Part shown: positions 22,990-32,390 of the stretch, piece after piece
Position numbering within the stretch: position 1 is the first letter of the stretch
Layout of the letters: the number at the start of each line of letters is the position of its first letter
Source of the DNA: Lophius americanus
Lineage: Eukaryota; Chordata; Actinopteri; Lophiiformes; Lophiidae
Assembly: GCA_037951165.1 (NCBI GenBank)
Contig: JBBDHG010000008.1
Span: 9,491,501-9,555,500 of the forward strand
Direction: 5' to 3'
Length of the DNA: 64,000 bases
Notes under the pieces: model-generated
What the model was told of the DNA's origin: nothing
The model's database searches: none
What the model saw: only the letters and a program-made list of their open reading frames with translations
Program-made: the position numbers and the translations under genes

Positions 22990-23225
22990 CTAATTGTTGA
23001 TCCATCCATTCAGTTTCTGTCACCGCTCATCTTGTGTGGGATCATTGGTGAGCTAGAGCCTGTCCCAGCTGACATCGGGTTAGAGAACCGATACATCCCG
23101 GACAAGTCGTCAGTTCATGACAGGGCCAACACATTGAGACAATCACACTGGTGTTCACACCAACGGGCAATCTATAGCCACCAGTGATCCACCCTGCATG
23201 TTAGACTGTGGGAGGAAGCCGTTGG
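22990..23225 (-). repeat. (TCCA)-linked teleost dispersed repeat, decayed copy
   Basis: 'gatccatccattcagtttctg' is followed by 'agagcctgtcccagctgaca' (23052-23071), 'catgacagggccaacacatt' (23116-23135), 'acaatcacactggtgttcac' and 'agactgtgggaggaagccg' (23203-23221). This order matches a very common fish repeat reading from its (TCCA)n end. Class uncertain (possibly an RTE-type LINE 3' region, minus strand). Other pieces are at 34670, 37525 and 61790. Confidence 0.65.
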
Positions 23226-24236
23226 GAAATCCTGCAAAAGGCCCTCGGGTGGATAATCCATGTATTTAAAAAAAAAAGGAAATTGAAAATTAAAAAGAAC
23301 AGATACATTTTCTCTCAAGTTCAGACACTGAAGCAAAATCTGCTCAAATGGGGTCCATGGACTCATTTTTGTTGGTTTAAATTGACAGTTTGGATTTACT
23401 GTTTTAATAAACAATGTTCGCCGTTGCGTGTGTCTGGTCCCTGATGATGTTGTTGGGAACCGAACCATGCCCGCCTACCTACATGCCCCATCACTACCAC
23501 CCTACATCCACCCACCGTAATCCCTCCCTCCTCATCATCATCAGTGCGTTGATCAGCTTTGGCACCTCAGCTGTTCAGCAGGCTGCTGTTGGGAAGGTGT
23601 GGGGTATGAAAGTGGGGGAAGAGTGGGGCGGAGGGTGTCAGTAATGAAGGTAGCATGTTGTTGTCACCAGTCATTGATGCTCAGGGCCTTCTGTGCGCAC
23701 ACACTCACACTCAAGAATATGTACTTGATTTACCCCAACTCACATCCTCCAAACAGACAAATCCCTCACTTATACAAGTAAGGCCCCACACACTCCAAAC
23801 TGATATGGAGAAGCTGGTGGTGAATATTGTGTTGCCTCACTTCACCTATAGGCGGGCCAAAATTAACGCATAATAATGACAACATCCAATGGTGTCAGAG
23901 GAAATAACTCCACACCAGCAGATGGCAGCAGTCTGCATTCTGGAATCATAAACAGAGACCTAAAGAGGTAGGATTGTTGATACTGAAAAATAAATGGTGG
24001 CTCTGATGAAGTAAGTTTTATCTTGCTTTGAAACTTGCTTCAAAACTTATTTTTGTAAGGTCGTTTGTGGATTTTCCTCTTCTTTGTCTTCACCACTAAT
24101 TGCTAATCGCTGTTGGCCGTTTCACTTCCCAGCCCCATCCTCTTTTGCCTCCTCATCGCTGTTATTAGCTCTGCTGCCGATACAAAGGCTGAGAAAACAT
24201 TTAGGGAAAATGGTGAGGTGGAATGAGAAAGGGTCT
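23226..24236. other. No supported gene
   Basis: The two opposed frames of 78-98 aa at 23172-23468 lack recognisable domains. No repeat family was identified. Confidence 0.45.
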
Positions 24237-24719
24237 TACATTGATTAGTCATAACATTAAAAGCAGGTGCCTTTCATTGGACCTGGTGCCCCTGTGGTGT
24301 GGTGGACTCTTCGCCTTGGATAATCTCCTGGCTTGGGGCCTTAAACCGACTATCAGGCTTCTGTTGGACTTTGGAGAGACCTGTGTGGACCGGTGGGGAG
24401 CTTGCTGTATGATCCTGGTCCAGCACTTCAGAATCTACTTTGAAATAATCATCAGTGTTGATTGGGGCCACCAGTGGCTGCTGAGTATAGTTTGTGGTCA
24501 ACATCACCACTCCGTGTTTGGTTCTCGAGACTCTTTCGGCTCTTGGCTGGTTCTGAAAGAATGGAACATAACCTAAACCACGTAAACCTATACACTGCTC
24601 CTTTATGTTTCTGCAAGTCTTTTTGTGCTGTTTTGTTTAGTCTCGTCTATGTGTTTCACACTAGCTCGATTTTGGTGAGAAATAGGTATTAGTTCCAAAT
24701 AAAACCTAATAGGCTAGTC

Positions 24720-25160
24720 CTTCAAAGTTCAGTTCAGTTCAGAAAACTTTATCCAACCCAAACGGGTAATTCATTTATAGTTTGCCCAGTCCTTGAAGTC
24801 AATACATTCAACTTCAAGAAACGACCAGATAGAGTTAAAATGTCAGAGAAAATTATTCAAAGCATGAGACGGTAGGAGGGACAAGATACTATAGATAAAT
24901 AAAAGCGATAAATAAAACATGTCATCATAAATATGTCCATAAAAACGAATACCAATTAAAAGAAACCATTTTTACTCTAAAATAAAAGTCATTTAAAATA
25001 AGTACTGACTGCGTTTAGCAACGTAGTAGCTGAAGGAATAAATGACTTGGAGTAAGCGTTTGTTCTCCTCAAGGGCACGTTTTAGCGTCCATCTGAAGGC
25101 ATCAGATAGAAATCAGTTGAAGAACATAGTCTGATTGGCTGATAATTTTTTGGCTTTCTC
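24720..25160 (-). mobile_element. LINE 3'-end-like fragment
   Basis: A short (TTCAG)n run at 24727-24741 is followed by 'aaaactttatccaaccc', and further on 'gctgaaggaataaatgactt' and 'tgttctcctcaagggcacg'. This resembles reversed 3' regions of Rex-type fish LINEs, which end in 'ttgaataaagtt' before a simple tail. No reverse transcriptase coding was recognised. Boundaries are approximate. Confidence 0.4.
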
Positions 25161-25207
25161 AGCCAACCGTCAGAAGCACATTCCACACACAAGAAAAATA
25201 CTTACTG

Positions 25208-25410
25208 GGGGGCTGCAGCTTAGGAGGTACAGTGGTCGTCCCCACTCGGGAGTTAGGCGGCTCAGTTATCGGTACTGATCCCTTGGGTACTGATCCCTGG
25301 GGATCCATCCCTCAACCAGGGATGGATCACATGCAGATAACTAATTTCACAATCTTATACTGTATAAAACTTGTATGTATTACTATGTGATTGAATAAAA
25401 GTACATTATA
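25208..25410 (+). mobile_element. tRNA-derived SINE with a rearranged B-box region
   Basis: The head 'gggctgcagcttaggaggta' then 'cagtggtcgtcc' resembles the A-box half of fish SINEs with the form 'ggctcaggaggtagagtggtcgtcc', followed by a 'ggttcgatccc'-like site. The B-box area is replaced by 'ggtactgatccc' repeated twice and a perfect hairpin at 25302-25328. The tail 'tatgtgattgaataaaagta' fits a SINE 3' end. The copy is unlikely to be transcribed. Confidence 0.6.
25302..25328. repeat. Perfect hairpin, 11-bp arms, 5-nt loop
   Basis: Positions 25302-25312 (gatccatccct) pair with 25318-25328 around loop 25313-25317, within the SINE B-box region. Confidence 0.85.
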
Positions 25411-25427
25411 CATCAAATTATCTTTTA

Positions 25428-25807
25428 AATGCACAATGTGTATGTGTGTGTTCTGACACTTATCTGTTATGACACACACACACACAACGACAAGTTATCT
25501 CAGAACTATTATTTTCTTTATCAGCAATTTTTGCTACAATAGCTCTTTGGTTGGATAAGACAACATCAGCGGGTCTTTACTTTACCCTGGTGGGGACTAG
25601 CCCACTGCAGTGAGAAAACGCAACAAGGTCTGCAGTCCTGGCATTTCGCTGATCCATTAATCTAGCCTTTACAATATGGACCTTGTCGAGGATTGTTAAG
25701 CTTACCCATTTATCCTGCTTCCACACATCAGCCTATGGAAGAATGTTTCTTTGCTGGCAAATAAATCCCACCCACCAACAGGAGCCGTTGCAACAAGATA
25801 ATCAATG
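25428..25807 (-). pseudogene. Tc1 transposase, 5' half, pseudogene
   Basis: Read on the minus strand, ATG at about 25710-25712 opens MGKLNNP, where the family has MGKRKDL; a short deletion then shifts the frame. The plus-strand order 'tctgacacttatctg', 'tcagcaatttttgctacaat', 'agctctttggttgg', 'agcccactgcag', 'aaggtctgcagtcctgg', 'acccatttatcctgcttcca', 'aaataaatcccacccaccaa', 'aagataatcaatg' matches the reversed family sequence through the helix-turn-helix region and the 5' untranslated part. An early stop and frameshifts show it is dead. A CA run is inserted at 25473-25488. Confidence 0.75.
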
Positions 25808-26410
25808 TAAGAGTATGAAGTGGACGCGCCTTCCCAGTATATTGTTGTCTTTCAATCCAAAATGAATAATCCAAATATCAGGAACCAAAAAAGGAGGACA
25901 AACCAAATTCCAGTGCAAAGTGACTAAACTAAAATCTCATACTCGGTTATATGAATTTAGTTTGACCATGTCATAACAACATGCGCGCTAATGTTTCGGC
26001 CTAGTGGGCCTTCCTCAGAGCACAAAAGTTGACTGGAGATCAGACAGTTTATATGGGGTACCTTCTGAGGTCACAAAAGAGGTTTTATTGGAAGGTACCA
26101 TGGCTCTGATTCTCTTGTGAGGGCATATTTGTAATATGTCCACGTGACCTGGAGGTGTCTGCAGTCTTTGGTTTTGCCAGATGAAGGCTTTTGTCTCTTA
26201 GTAGTCACAGATATCCCCATCATATATGATACTCCCTCAGTTAATCTCCAAACATTTCAGGAGACACACATATATCTTCCAATTCCTGATTAGTGTGTTA
26301 AATGTCTTCACTCCAGTCAGTCGATTCAAATCACTCTGCTGATGCTCAGATGAGAGCATGAGGTTATTTCTTGTCTTGTCTGATCTCCAGTCTCCCTTAG
26401 TGCTCTGAGG
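25808..26410 (-). mobile_element. 603-bp insert with 13-bp target duplication, Penelope-like relic
   Basis: The word 'aagataatcaatg' occurs at 25795-25807 and again at 26411-26423, directly flanking the insert, and Tc1 sequence resumes after the second copy; this is a target-site duplication. The insert holds a hammerhead-like core (minus strand, 25978-26018). The string 'gatctccagtc...tgctctgaggaag' occurs on the minus strand near 26044-26010 and on the plus strand near 26380-26413, so the insert has an internal inverted repeat. An 'aaatccaaatatc'-like low-complexity end lies at the left. Penelope-like elements carry hammerheads in their terminal repeats and often insert with inverted pieces, hence the call. 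No protein domain was recognised. Confidence 0.55.
25978..26018 (-). ncRNA. Hammerhead-ribozyme-like core
   Basis: On the minus strand: CTGAGGA (26012-26018), stem II GGCC/GGCC (26007-26010 with 25998-26001) around a 5-nt loop, GAAAC (25993-25997), then ACAT...ATGT that can form a 4-bp stem III with an 8-nt loop, followed by a GTT triplet at the cleavage position. The conserved core CUGANGA/GAAA is intact. Stem I pairing is poor, so self-cleavage today is doubtful. Confidence 0.5.
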
Positions 26411-26473
26411 AAGATAATCAATGCTTTTCTGATTTCCCCTGTCACTAGTGCAACGTTATGACTGATCAGTGTA

Positions 26474-27107
26474 TCAGACTCTTAACATGTGTTACCTTAC
26501 AAAGAGCCAAATGCCTATCCCACAGCCCAGGTCAACTCTCCAGAAACCAGCAGGTGTGTCAGCAGGCCCACCCCTCCCGACTCTTTCATCTGGGCTTAAG
26601 ACTGTTTGACAGGTGTGCATTGGTTTGGTGTCCCGAGCTGCAAGTAATTCTACGTTATCGTTATCAAATACAAATAGAAGAATGTACGCTTTTGCACCCG
26701 TTCTCTCAAGGGGACTTCAATTAACACAAAACAGGAATTCATGTTACTGCTCACATTCACAACACAACAGCTGTGCATGTGTATGTGTGTTTATTAAAGG
26801 CCTTCAACCACGCTGAGTAACGGAAACCATCCGAGGATGGATGATACCTCTGGTTGCTGTGTTGATGAAAGAGGTAAAAACAAAAAAAAAGAATTCCCCC
26901 GGAGCTGTAAAGTTTCCGTCATTTGTAAAATTTCAGCTGTGTGTGTGTGAAGTCTGGATGCGTTGGTGGCCAGGGTGATAGATGTGTGTGTGTGTGTGTG
27001 TGTGTGTGGATGTGTGATTTTTCCACATTGGTGTGTTTGTGTGATTCTGCGTGTGTTTACCCCCGTAGACGGTTGACGTTTGTCACACTGCTGCTGTCAG
27101 CAGCTAA
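26474..27107. other. No supported gene; TG microsatellite
   Basis: A TG run lies at about 26977-27010 inside a broader TG-rich part (26937-27056). No domain is recognised in the 60-88-aa frames. Confidence 0.5.
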
Positions 27108-27180
27108 GGTGCCACAGAGGTAAGAGCAATGCATTAACACTATTAGGTTTGCTGGTACAATTCCCACTGGGGTGAAAGAG
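27108..27180 (+). mobile_element. SINE head (tRNA-like), fragment
   Basis: 'gtgccacagaggtaagagc' resembles an A box and 'ttgctggtacaattccca' a B box, about 45 bp apart, as in fish tRNA SINE heads of the form 'caggcggtaagagc...ccggttcgatccc'. The body is missing: a hairpin and a 20-bp duplication follow. It is too decayed to be a tRNA gene. Confidence 0.4.
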
Positions 27181-27187
27181 GCAGTAG

Positions 27188-27221
27188 CTTGTTGTTGAGA
27201 TGATTACATCTCAACAACAAG
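27188..27221. repeat. Perfect hairpin, 15-bp arms, 4-nt loop
   Basis: Positions 27188-27202 (cttgttgttgagatg) pair with 27207-27221 around loop 'atta'. A direct duplication of 'acaagatgattttggt' follows at 27217-27252, abutting the hairpin. Confidence 0.9.
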
Positions 27222-27859
27222 ATGATTTTGGTATTACAAGATGATTTTGGTGATGTTATGTCATGACCTCACAATGTGACATTTTAATAACCTTTTCTTA
27301 ACCATCCGATCCGGGCACTTTTATACAATAACTCATAGATTAATGGAATGATTTGCATGAATTGTTCTTAAATCAAGTGATCTTATTGATTCTGATCACA
27401 ACAATATCTACTGTGGACACTGTTGGGCCTAAGCATAGGTTTGTGTTCCTTGAGTGCTTTTATTTATAATGATATTTCTGTTATTAGCCAAAATCACAGT
27501 GTATTATAATCATATACCTCTGTCCGTGACGAAGGTATATGATCTAAGTATGAGCTGATGATGAGGCGATCACATGTCTTATGGTGAAATGGTGATATCT
27601 TCACTCCTCAGACCATTCCCTAACATGAAATTATTAATATTGAGTCAATACAATATTAACTAAAAAAAAGTTTGAATCTATATCACAAATATATAACTGT
27701 ATATTTAAAGACTGTCATGTAATTCCATACAACGGTAGAATCACGTGTCGTACCAACCAAAAGCTGTAAAGCATCTGATTCATCATTTCCGTTGCTGCAT
27801 TAGTAAACACTGTTTCATATGTTCATAAGTTGAGATGACAAATCACATTAATATCCCTC
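27222..27859. other. No recognisable feature
   Basis: AT-rich unique-looking DNA. A weak inverted word pair 'gtatatga...tcatatac' occurs near 27508-27543. No gene is seen. Confidence 0.45.
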
Positions 27860-28440
27860 CTTCCAAATAAAACTTGCTAATGATACCAAACAGGCCCTGC
27901 TTGGCTGCAGATCCACAGCCGTTTGCCACAGCGCCTCTCCTCGTACTATTTGCACCATATCTCTCTGAAAGTGAGAAGTTGATTGGCTGTCAACAACTTT
28001 CCACATTTCTCCCTATTTATTTGCTTCCACACTCTTCTCCTACAGCCTAATTAACACTAAATATGCCATCGGGCAAACGCAGAACGCATGGCAATATTTG
28101 ATTAGATGAACAATAAATTACCATCAACAACACTCTCATGAAACACATTGAAAATTGGTGATATTCATAATTAAGTACGGATGAAACCATAGTGTCAGAG
28201 GGGGCGACGGGGACAGGTAGAGCTGTAACACTCTGCTCACTGTAATCTTAATCACCATTAACAAGGAATATATGGCTCTGCCAGGTCGTCTACTGGCCAA
28301 TTATGCATGTGTGTCAACAACACCTGAGGAGATAATACAGATGGGATAATGAGCCGGAAGCTGAAGTAAAGCTACGTCAAACCAAAGCTATTAATCTGTG
28401 CAGTCTGATTGGAGAGTAAATGCACAGTAAATGGCAGTAG
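27860..28440. promoter_or_regulatory. Candidate conserved non-coding island
   Basis: A 580-bp repeat-free stretch with dense homeodomain-like words ('cttgctaatgat', 'gcctaattaacac', 'tgattagatga', 'cataattaag', 'cttaatcaccattaac') and a POU-like 'ccaattatgcatg' at 28297-28309. It contains no open frame or simple repeats. This is the strongest enhancer-like texture in the window, but function is inferred. Confidence 0.35.
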
Positions 28441-28731
28441 GCGCTTAACAAGTTCATAAGTAAATGCTCTAAGATTTAGATTTTTCTGCAGAACTTACAT
28501 CCCAATATTGATATGTTCAGGGATAGTGGGAGATGTTGTCCGTAGGAAAATAATGAAACTAAAGGCTTTCTCTCAAGTGTTCTTGTTTTACCCAAAGTGG
28601 AAATTTAGGGAATTACATTTATTCTTGTTATTCTGTCATAAAACAGCTTAGAAATGTGGTTTTGAAAACTGCTGGAGTCTACCGAGTCTCCTCTTCTCCT
28701 TCCTTACTTTCACAAGATCCCATGTGACTCA
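28441..28731. other. No recognisable feature
   Basis: AT-rich spacer before the Tc1 derivative. Confidence 0.4.
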
Positions 28732-29178
28732 CACCACATATCAGCCATAACACTGAGACCATCTGCCTAGAGGTCCCCCCCTTTTCGCTGCCATAACAGC
28801 TCTTTGATGCGTTGTGTGTTCTGACACCTTTCCTTCAGATCCAGCCTTTACTTTTGCAGCAATTTATGCTGGTATTAGATCCAAATAAAACGTAATACAC
28901 TAGCTCTTCTGTGCCGACCAAGAAGACCCACCAAGATCTGCAGTTTCAGAGATTTTCTGACCCTGTCATTTCCGCATCACAATTTGACTTGTGTCAAACT
29001 TGCTCAGACTCTTCCGTTTTTCCATTTTCTAACACATCAAATGCAGGACTTAATGTTCGCTTGCTGCCTTACATATACAGTGAATTCCACGCACTGACAG
29101 CTGCCACAGTAATGAGATAAGAAACTGTTATTCTGATTCCTCCCGTCAGTGGTTATAATGTTATGGCTGATCATTGTA
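28732..29178 (-). mobile_element. Internally deleted Tc1 element (MITE-like, 447 bp)
   Basis: Left end 'atatcagccataacac' and right end 'aatgttatggctgatcattgta' are inverted Tc1 termini. The 3' terminal part (to about 28803, 'gctgccataacagctcttt') is joined directly to internal transposase sequence ('tgtgtgttctgacacctttc' at 28813-28832, 'gcagcaatttatgctgg', 'agctcttctgtg', 'agatctgcagtttcagag') and then to the 5' leader ('ttctaacacatcaaatgcag', 'ttcgcttgctgcc', 'gtcagtggttataatg'). At least two blocks of the usual 1.6-kb element are missing, including much of the catalytic domain. An extra 28 bp lies at 28872-28899. Confidence 0.75.
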
Positions 29179-29554
29179 TAGGACTCGAAGAAGAGACTTT
29201 CAGCATTTTTCTTTTTCTTGTGTCATTGTAGACAAGAATTTTTTTCATTGGCGGACTATTTCATTTTAATATTCAACCTCTTGTGTGAGCCTCAGGTAAT
29301 GTTAAATCTATTTCAAGCACCAAAGTAATTAAAGGTGTGTTTTCACAAGACATATGAAAAATGACACAAATGGGATTTCCAATTATCAGGTTTTGGTTAT
29401 CACTATAATATATCACTATGCTCTAAAACAAGTAAGAAACTCGTCTTTCAGAAAATGTTTAGATTTGAATCTAAAACCAATATAATTCATGCAGATAAAT
29501 TAAAAATGTGTTTGGGGGGGGTAATCATTAGCGAGTCTAATTGTAAGAACTGCA
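29179..29554. other. No recognisable feature
   Basis: AT-rich sequence with a G run at 29513-29521; no gene. Confidence 0.4.
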
Positions 29555-30235
29555 AAAAATCCTTGCATCTTCGTCGTCCCCGACAGCAAAGGAATCTCCC
29601 CAAAAAGTGTCCAAGCCCCTGCTTTGTACAAGCAATCCCCCTTAAGTTAAATGTGAAGTTATGTTCACAGTATTTTTCTTTAAAAAAACATGAACTGTAG
29701 GAGTAAACACAATTCACACAAGATTTATATGCACCAGATTTGGACTAAATCGGATCAATGGTTGAGAAATGATGGCTCGAAAACTTTTTGGGATAAAGCT
29801 CCACCTAGTTTCAAAATACACAACTGACCTTTGTATGAACATTTTTCACAAAAAGCAGCCCGTAGTGAGTAAAATAAGAAATTACACAGTCAAATAGGAT
29901 AATTGCAAGATAGATCTCCTTGAGTCAATAAATATGCAGCAAATTTGCAATAAATCGGAGCTAAAATTGTAACTATTAAATTAAACGTATTATTAACGTA
30001 TACCAAGTTAGATCTCCTCAATCCATGTGCACCAAGTTTGGTTCAAAATTATGCTGATTATGAGTTAAAACTCCCCATAGTGTTGGGAATATACAGCCAA
30101 ACTTTCAAATGAATACTCCAGTACTTCCTCACACTAAGCTTTACGTGGGTACAATATTTGAAAATGATCCATGTTATAGTTTTTGAGTTATCGCGCTCAA
30201 ACAAACGAATCTGCTACGAACTTAGCGGATGCAGA
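29555..30235 (-). mobile_element. Family H copy 4
   Basis: In reverse orientation: 'cgtcgtccccgacagcaaag' (29570-29589) is the terminal hairpin region, 'ccccaaaaagtgtccaag' the 3' domain, then two modules each ending in 'aaaatacacaactgaccttt' or a like word (29813, 30085 region), and the 5' domain 'tgatccatgttatag...ttatcgcgctcaaacaaacg' to 'agcggatgcagacgagatga' near 30222-30241. It is the most complete 5' end in the window; it defines the 'ctgcatccgc' start also seen in copy 2. The CTRR end itself is mutated. Confidence 0.6.
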
Positions 30236-30239
30236 CGAG

Positions 30240-30415
30240 ATGATGACGATTCTTTTCGGCCATATAATAGGATAATGAGAGGAAGAAGAGATGAAAGGGT
30301 GTGCCGGAGAGAGAAAGGGTGAGAGTGTGGAGGAAGAATGATAAAAATAGAACGAGAGGTGGGAAAGAAGAGAAAGGGGAGCGCATGTGGAAAGAGGAAG
30401 AAAGCTTGTAGGGAG
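30240..30415. repeat. Homopurine-rich tract
   Basis: About 170 bp on the plus strand are made mostly of A and G ('gaggaagaagagatgaaagg', 'ggaaagaagagaaagggg', 'ggaagaaagcttg'). The minus-strand frames of 68 and 140 aa here are serine/leucine/proline-rich translations of the polypyrimidine strand, not genes. Confidence 0.7.
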
Positions 30416-30639
30416 AACACGAATAAATAAAAGGAATGAGGAAGAATGACTTAGAAGATGATAAAGCTTTGCAAACTAAATATTGGTCCGAATCGCTCCA
30501 GAGAGCTGTCTGCGCCAGAACATCGTAGTTCGGGCTTGTTGAGAGGAACCATGTTCCAAACTGAGAGGATGTAGAATGAAAGAAGTTGGACTTTTTGTTG
30601 TTGTGGTTAAAACTTAAATGAGAGTTCTTAGCACATGAT

Positions 30640-31274
30640 CTCATACATTTCTGAGCATATTCTGTGTGTATTTTTAACCTTAGTGCGAGAAAGAACTAGA
30701 TTAATTTTGGAAAGGTTGGTTGTACATTTCCAACTATAGGGGAACTTTTATTTCTGAACATTTGCCTGTTATTTTCATGCCACAACGTCCAAACCGTTGG
30801 TCTGATTTCGTCCAAATTCGGCTCGAGGAGATCTATCTTGTATTTATCATATTTTACTCTGATAGTTCATAATTACTCATACTACTCAATAGGGGGAGCT
30901 CCTTTTACAAAAACCAAAAAGCACTTCTTTGAACAAAACTTCACATCTAAATTGAGGAATTCGATTTCGGGATTGCGTGTATATATCTAAAACTTCATAT
31001 TTAACTCACTCAGTAAAGCCTTTCCTTTTATTACAAAACACAATTTTTCGGATATACTTTAACTTCTATTGCCTCGATTTAGTCCAACTATGTTGTATCA
31101 ACTTCAGGACATCTATCTTGTATTTACCTCACTAGGTGAAGCTCTTTTTAAATAAAAAAAACACTTTTATGGTTCATAACTTCACATTAATGGCGGACAT
31201 CAATCAGGTGGATGTAAAACACAGACGATTGGCGATATATAGCTATGCTGTCCTGGACAACGGCGTAGGCCTAG
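30640..31274 (+). mobile_element. Family H copy 5, three internal modules
   Basis: Begins within the family ('agcacatgatctcatacatt'), then 'ttttggaaaggttggttgta', three repeats of a '(c)tatagggg/aataggggg/ctaggtgaag' module (near 30735, 30889, 31131), with 'ccgttggtctgatttcgtcc' and 'cgatttagtccaactatg' between them, and the 3' end 'ggcgatatata...gctgtcctggacaacggcg' with CTAG at 31271-31274 followed by T. It is the clearest example of the modular interior. Confidence 0.7.
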
Positions 31275-31522
31275 TTACATTTCAGAGCTTGTAGCCACAT
31301 GCAGCTATTATGTCAGCTATCTTATATGTTCTTGTTCCGTATACAATTGGCAACCTCTGTCCGCATTTTCATCTATTTTCATTCTCTCAGAAGAGAATCA
31401 TCTCCATCTTCTTCCTCCTCAGCACATTTTCTGTTTTGTTCTGCCTCACTCTTCTACCCACACATTTTAAAATCTTTTCTCTCTGTTCTGACACATTTTG
31501 TCTTCCCTATCTTCTGTCAGGA

Positions 31523-31592
31523 CACACTCACACAGACACACACACAAACAGCCACACACACACACGCACGCACACACACACACACACACAGA
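31523..31592. repeat. (CA)n microsatellite
   Basis: CA runs interrupted by 'aaacagc' and CG. The frames at 31299-31734 on both strands run through it and are not genes. Confidence 0.9.
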
Positions 31593-31599
31593 CGGCGGA

Positions 31600-31960
31600 G
31601 GTGAAGTCGAGAGGCTTGTCTTAGCATGCCATCTGTCCTCGGCGCTGACGTTGGCTCTAATTACTGCGTCTCCCCTGGCTAATGCTGCCTCATTAGGCCG
31701 CCGGAGCATGTGCAGCCGACACAAGTGGCGGTGAGAATTTGCACCAAGAAATGTGAGCTTGAGCCATTATGGGATCAGGAAATCTGTCTAGTGCGACAGG
31801 CAATTCACACCAGTGGCTAAACGCTCATTTTGCTTGCCTCCTCTCTTTTTAAGTCTTCTTCTTTCTCGCATGCTCTCTCAATTTTCTCATCTGCCCATGG
31901 AAAGCATTTTTGGGGGCGGATGATTCAAAGTACCGAAACAAAAGAGTAAAGAAGGAGTCC
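31600..31960. promoter_or_regulatory. Candidate conserved non-coding island
   Basis: GC-richer repeat-free sequence after the CA repeat, with 'gctctaattactgcg', 'ggctaatgctgcctcattag', 'gagccattatggg'. Inference from texture only. Confidence 0.28.
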
Positions 31961-32115
31961 AACCTCATCAGAGCTCCAGATGAATTCCCCTGACACTGAT
32001 TTCTGAAGCCTGACATCGGAATCGTATTGAATATTCAGCGGTTGATGTCTGACTTCAAATCCATTTTATAACTTGATTAAGTCCTACATGCCTATGTCAC
32101 TCCTTAGATTACCTA
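31961..32115. other. No recognisable feature
   Basis: Short spacer. Confidence 0.4.
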
Positions 32116-32390
32116 GAACCGGTTGCTAGGTTGTTTGGTTGGTCATTTTATGCAGTATGTTGGTGGGTTGGTCGTTGTATTGGTTGGGAAGAAGGTTGGT
32201 CCTTTGGTCGAATGGTTGGTAGGATGGTTGCTTAGTTGGTTGGTTGCCTGGTTAGTTGGTTTGTTGGTAAATTGGTTGGATGATACAGTAGGTTGTTGGT
32301 TGGTTGGTTGGTATGTTGGTTGCTAAAGTTGATACAGTAGGTGGGTAGGTTGGTAAGGGGATTGATTAGCTGGTAGGTGGCCTACTTGTT
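32116..32390 (+). repeat. (TTGG)-rich minisatellite
   Basis: Degenerate GGTTGGTTGG words fill 275 bp, with local duplicates such as 'gatacagtaggt' at 32281 and 32331. The 67-aa LVGWLV-type frame over it is a translation of the repeat and not a membrane protein gene. Confidence 0.85.

Larger units (their letters stand above)
24237..26473 (-). mobile_element. Tc1/mariner element broken up by nested insertions
   Basis: The left terminus (24237 on: tacattgattagtcataaca) and right terminus (ending at 26473: cgttatgactgatcagtgta) are inverted copies of the Tc1-type TIR usually read 'atgttatggctgatcagtgta', and both end in TA. The 5' half of the transposase is recognisable at 25428-25807 on the minus strand, and the TIR-proximal 'cccctgtcactagtg' resumes at 26436. 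Between lie a LINE-like piece (24720-25160), a SINE (25208-25410) and a 603-bp insert (25808-26410). Sequence at 24270-24670 is not clearly Tc1, so pairing the left TIR with the right one is an inference. Confidence 0.55.

Noticed and set aside
27108..27180. Possible functional tRNA gene
   Set aside because: A- and B-box-like words are present but acceptor and anticodon stems do not pair; a SINE head is more likely.
30222..30644. 140-aa frame on the minus strand
   Set aside because: Serine/phenylalanine/proline-rich translation of a polypyrimidine tract.
32123..32326. Possible small membrane protein (LVGWLV repeats)
   Set aside because: It is a translation of a TTGG minisatellite.
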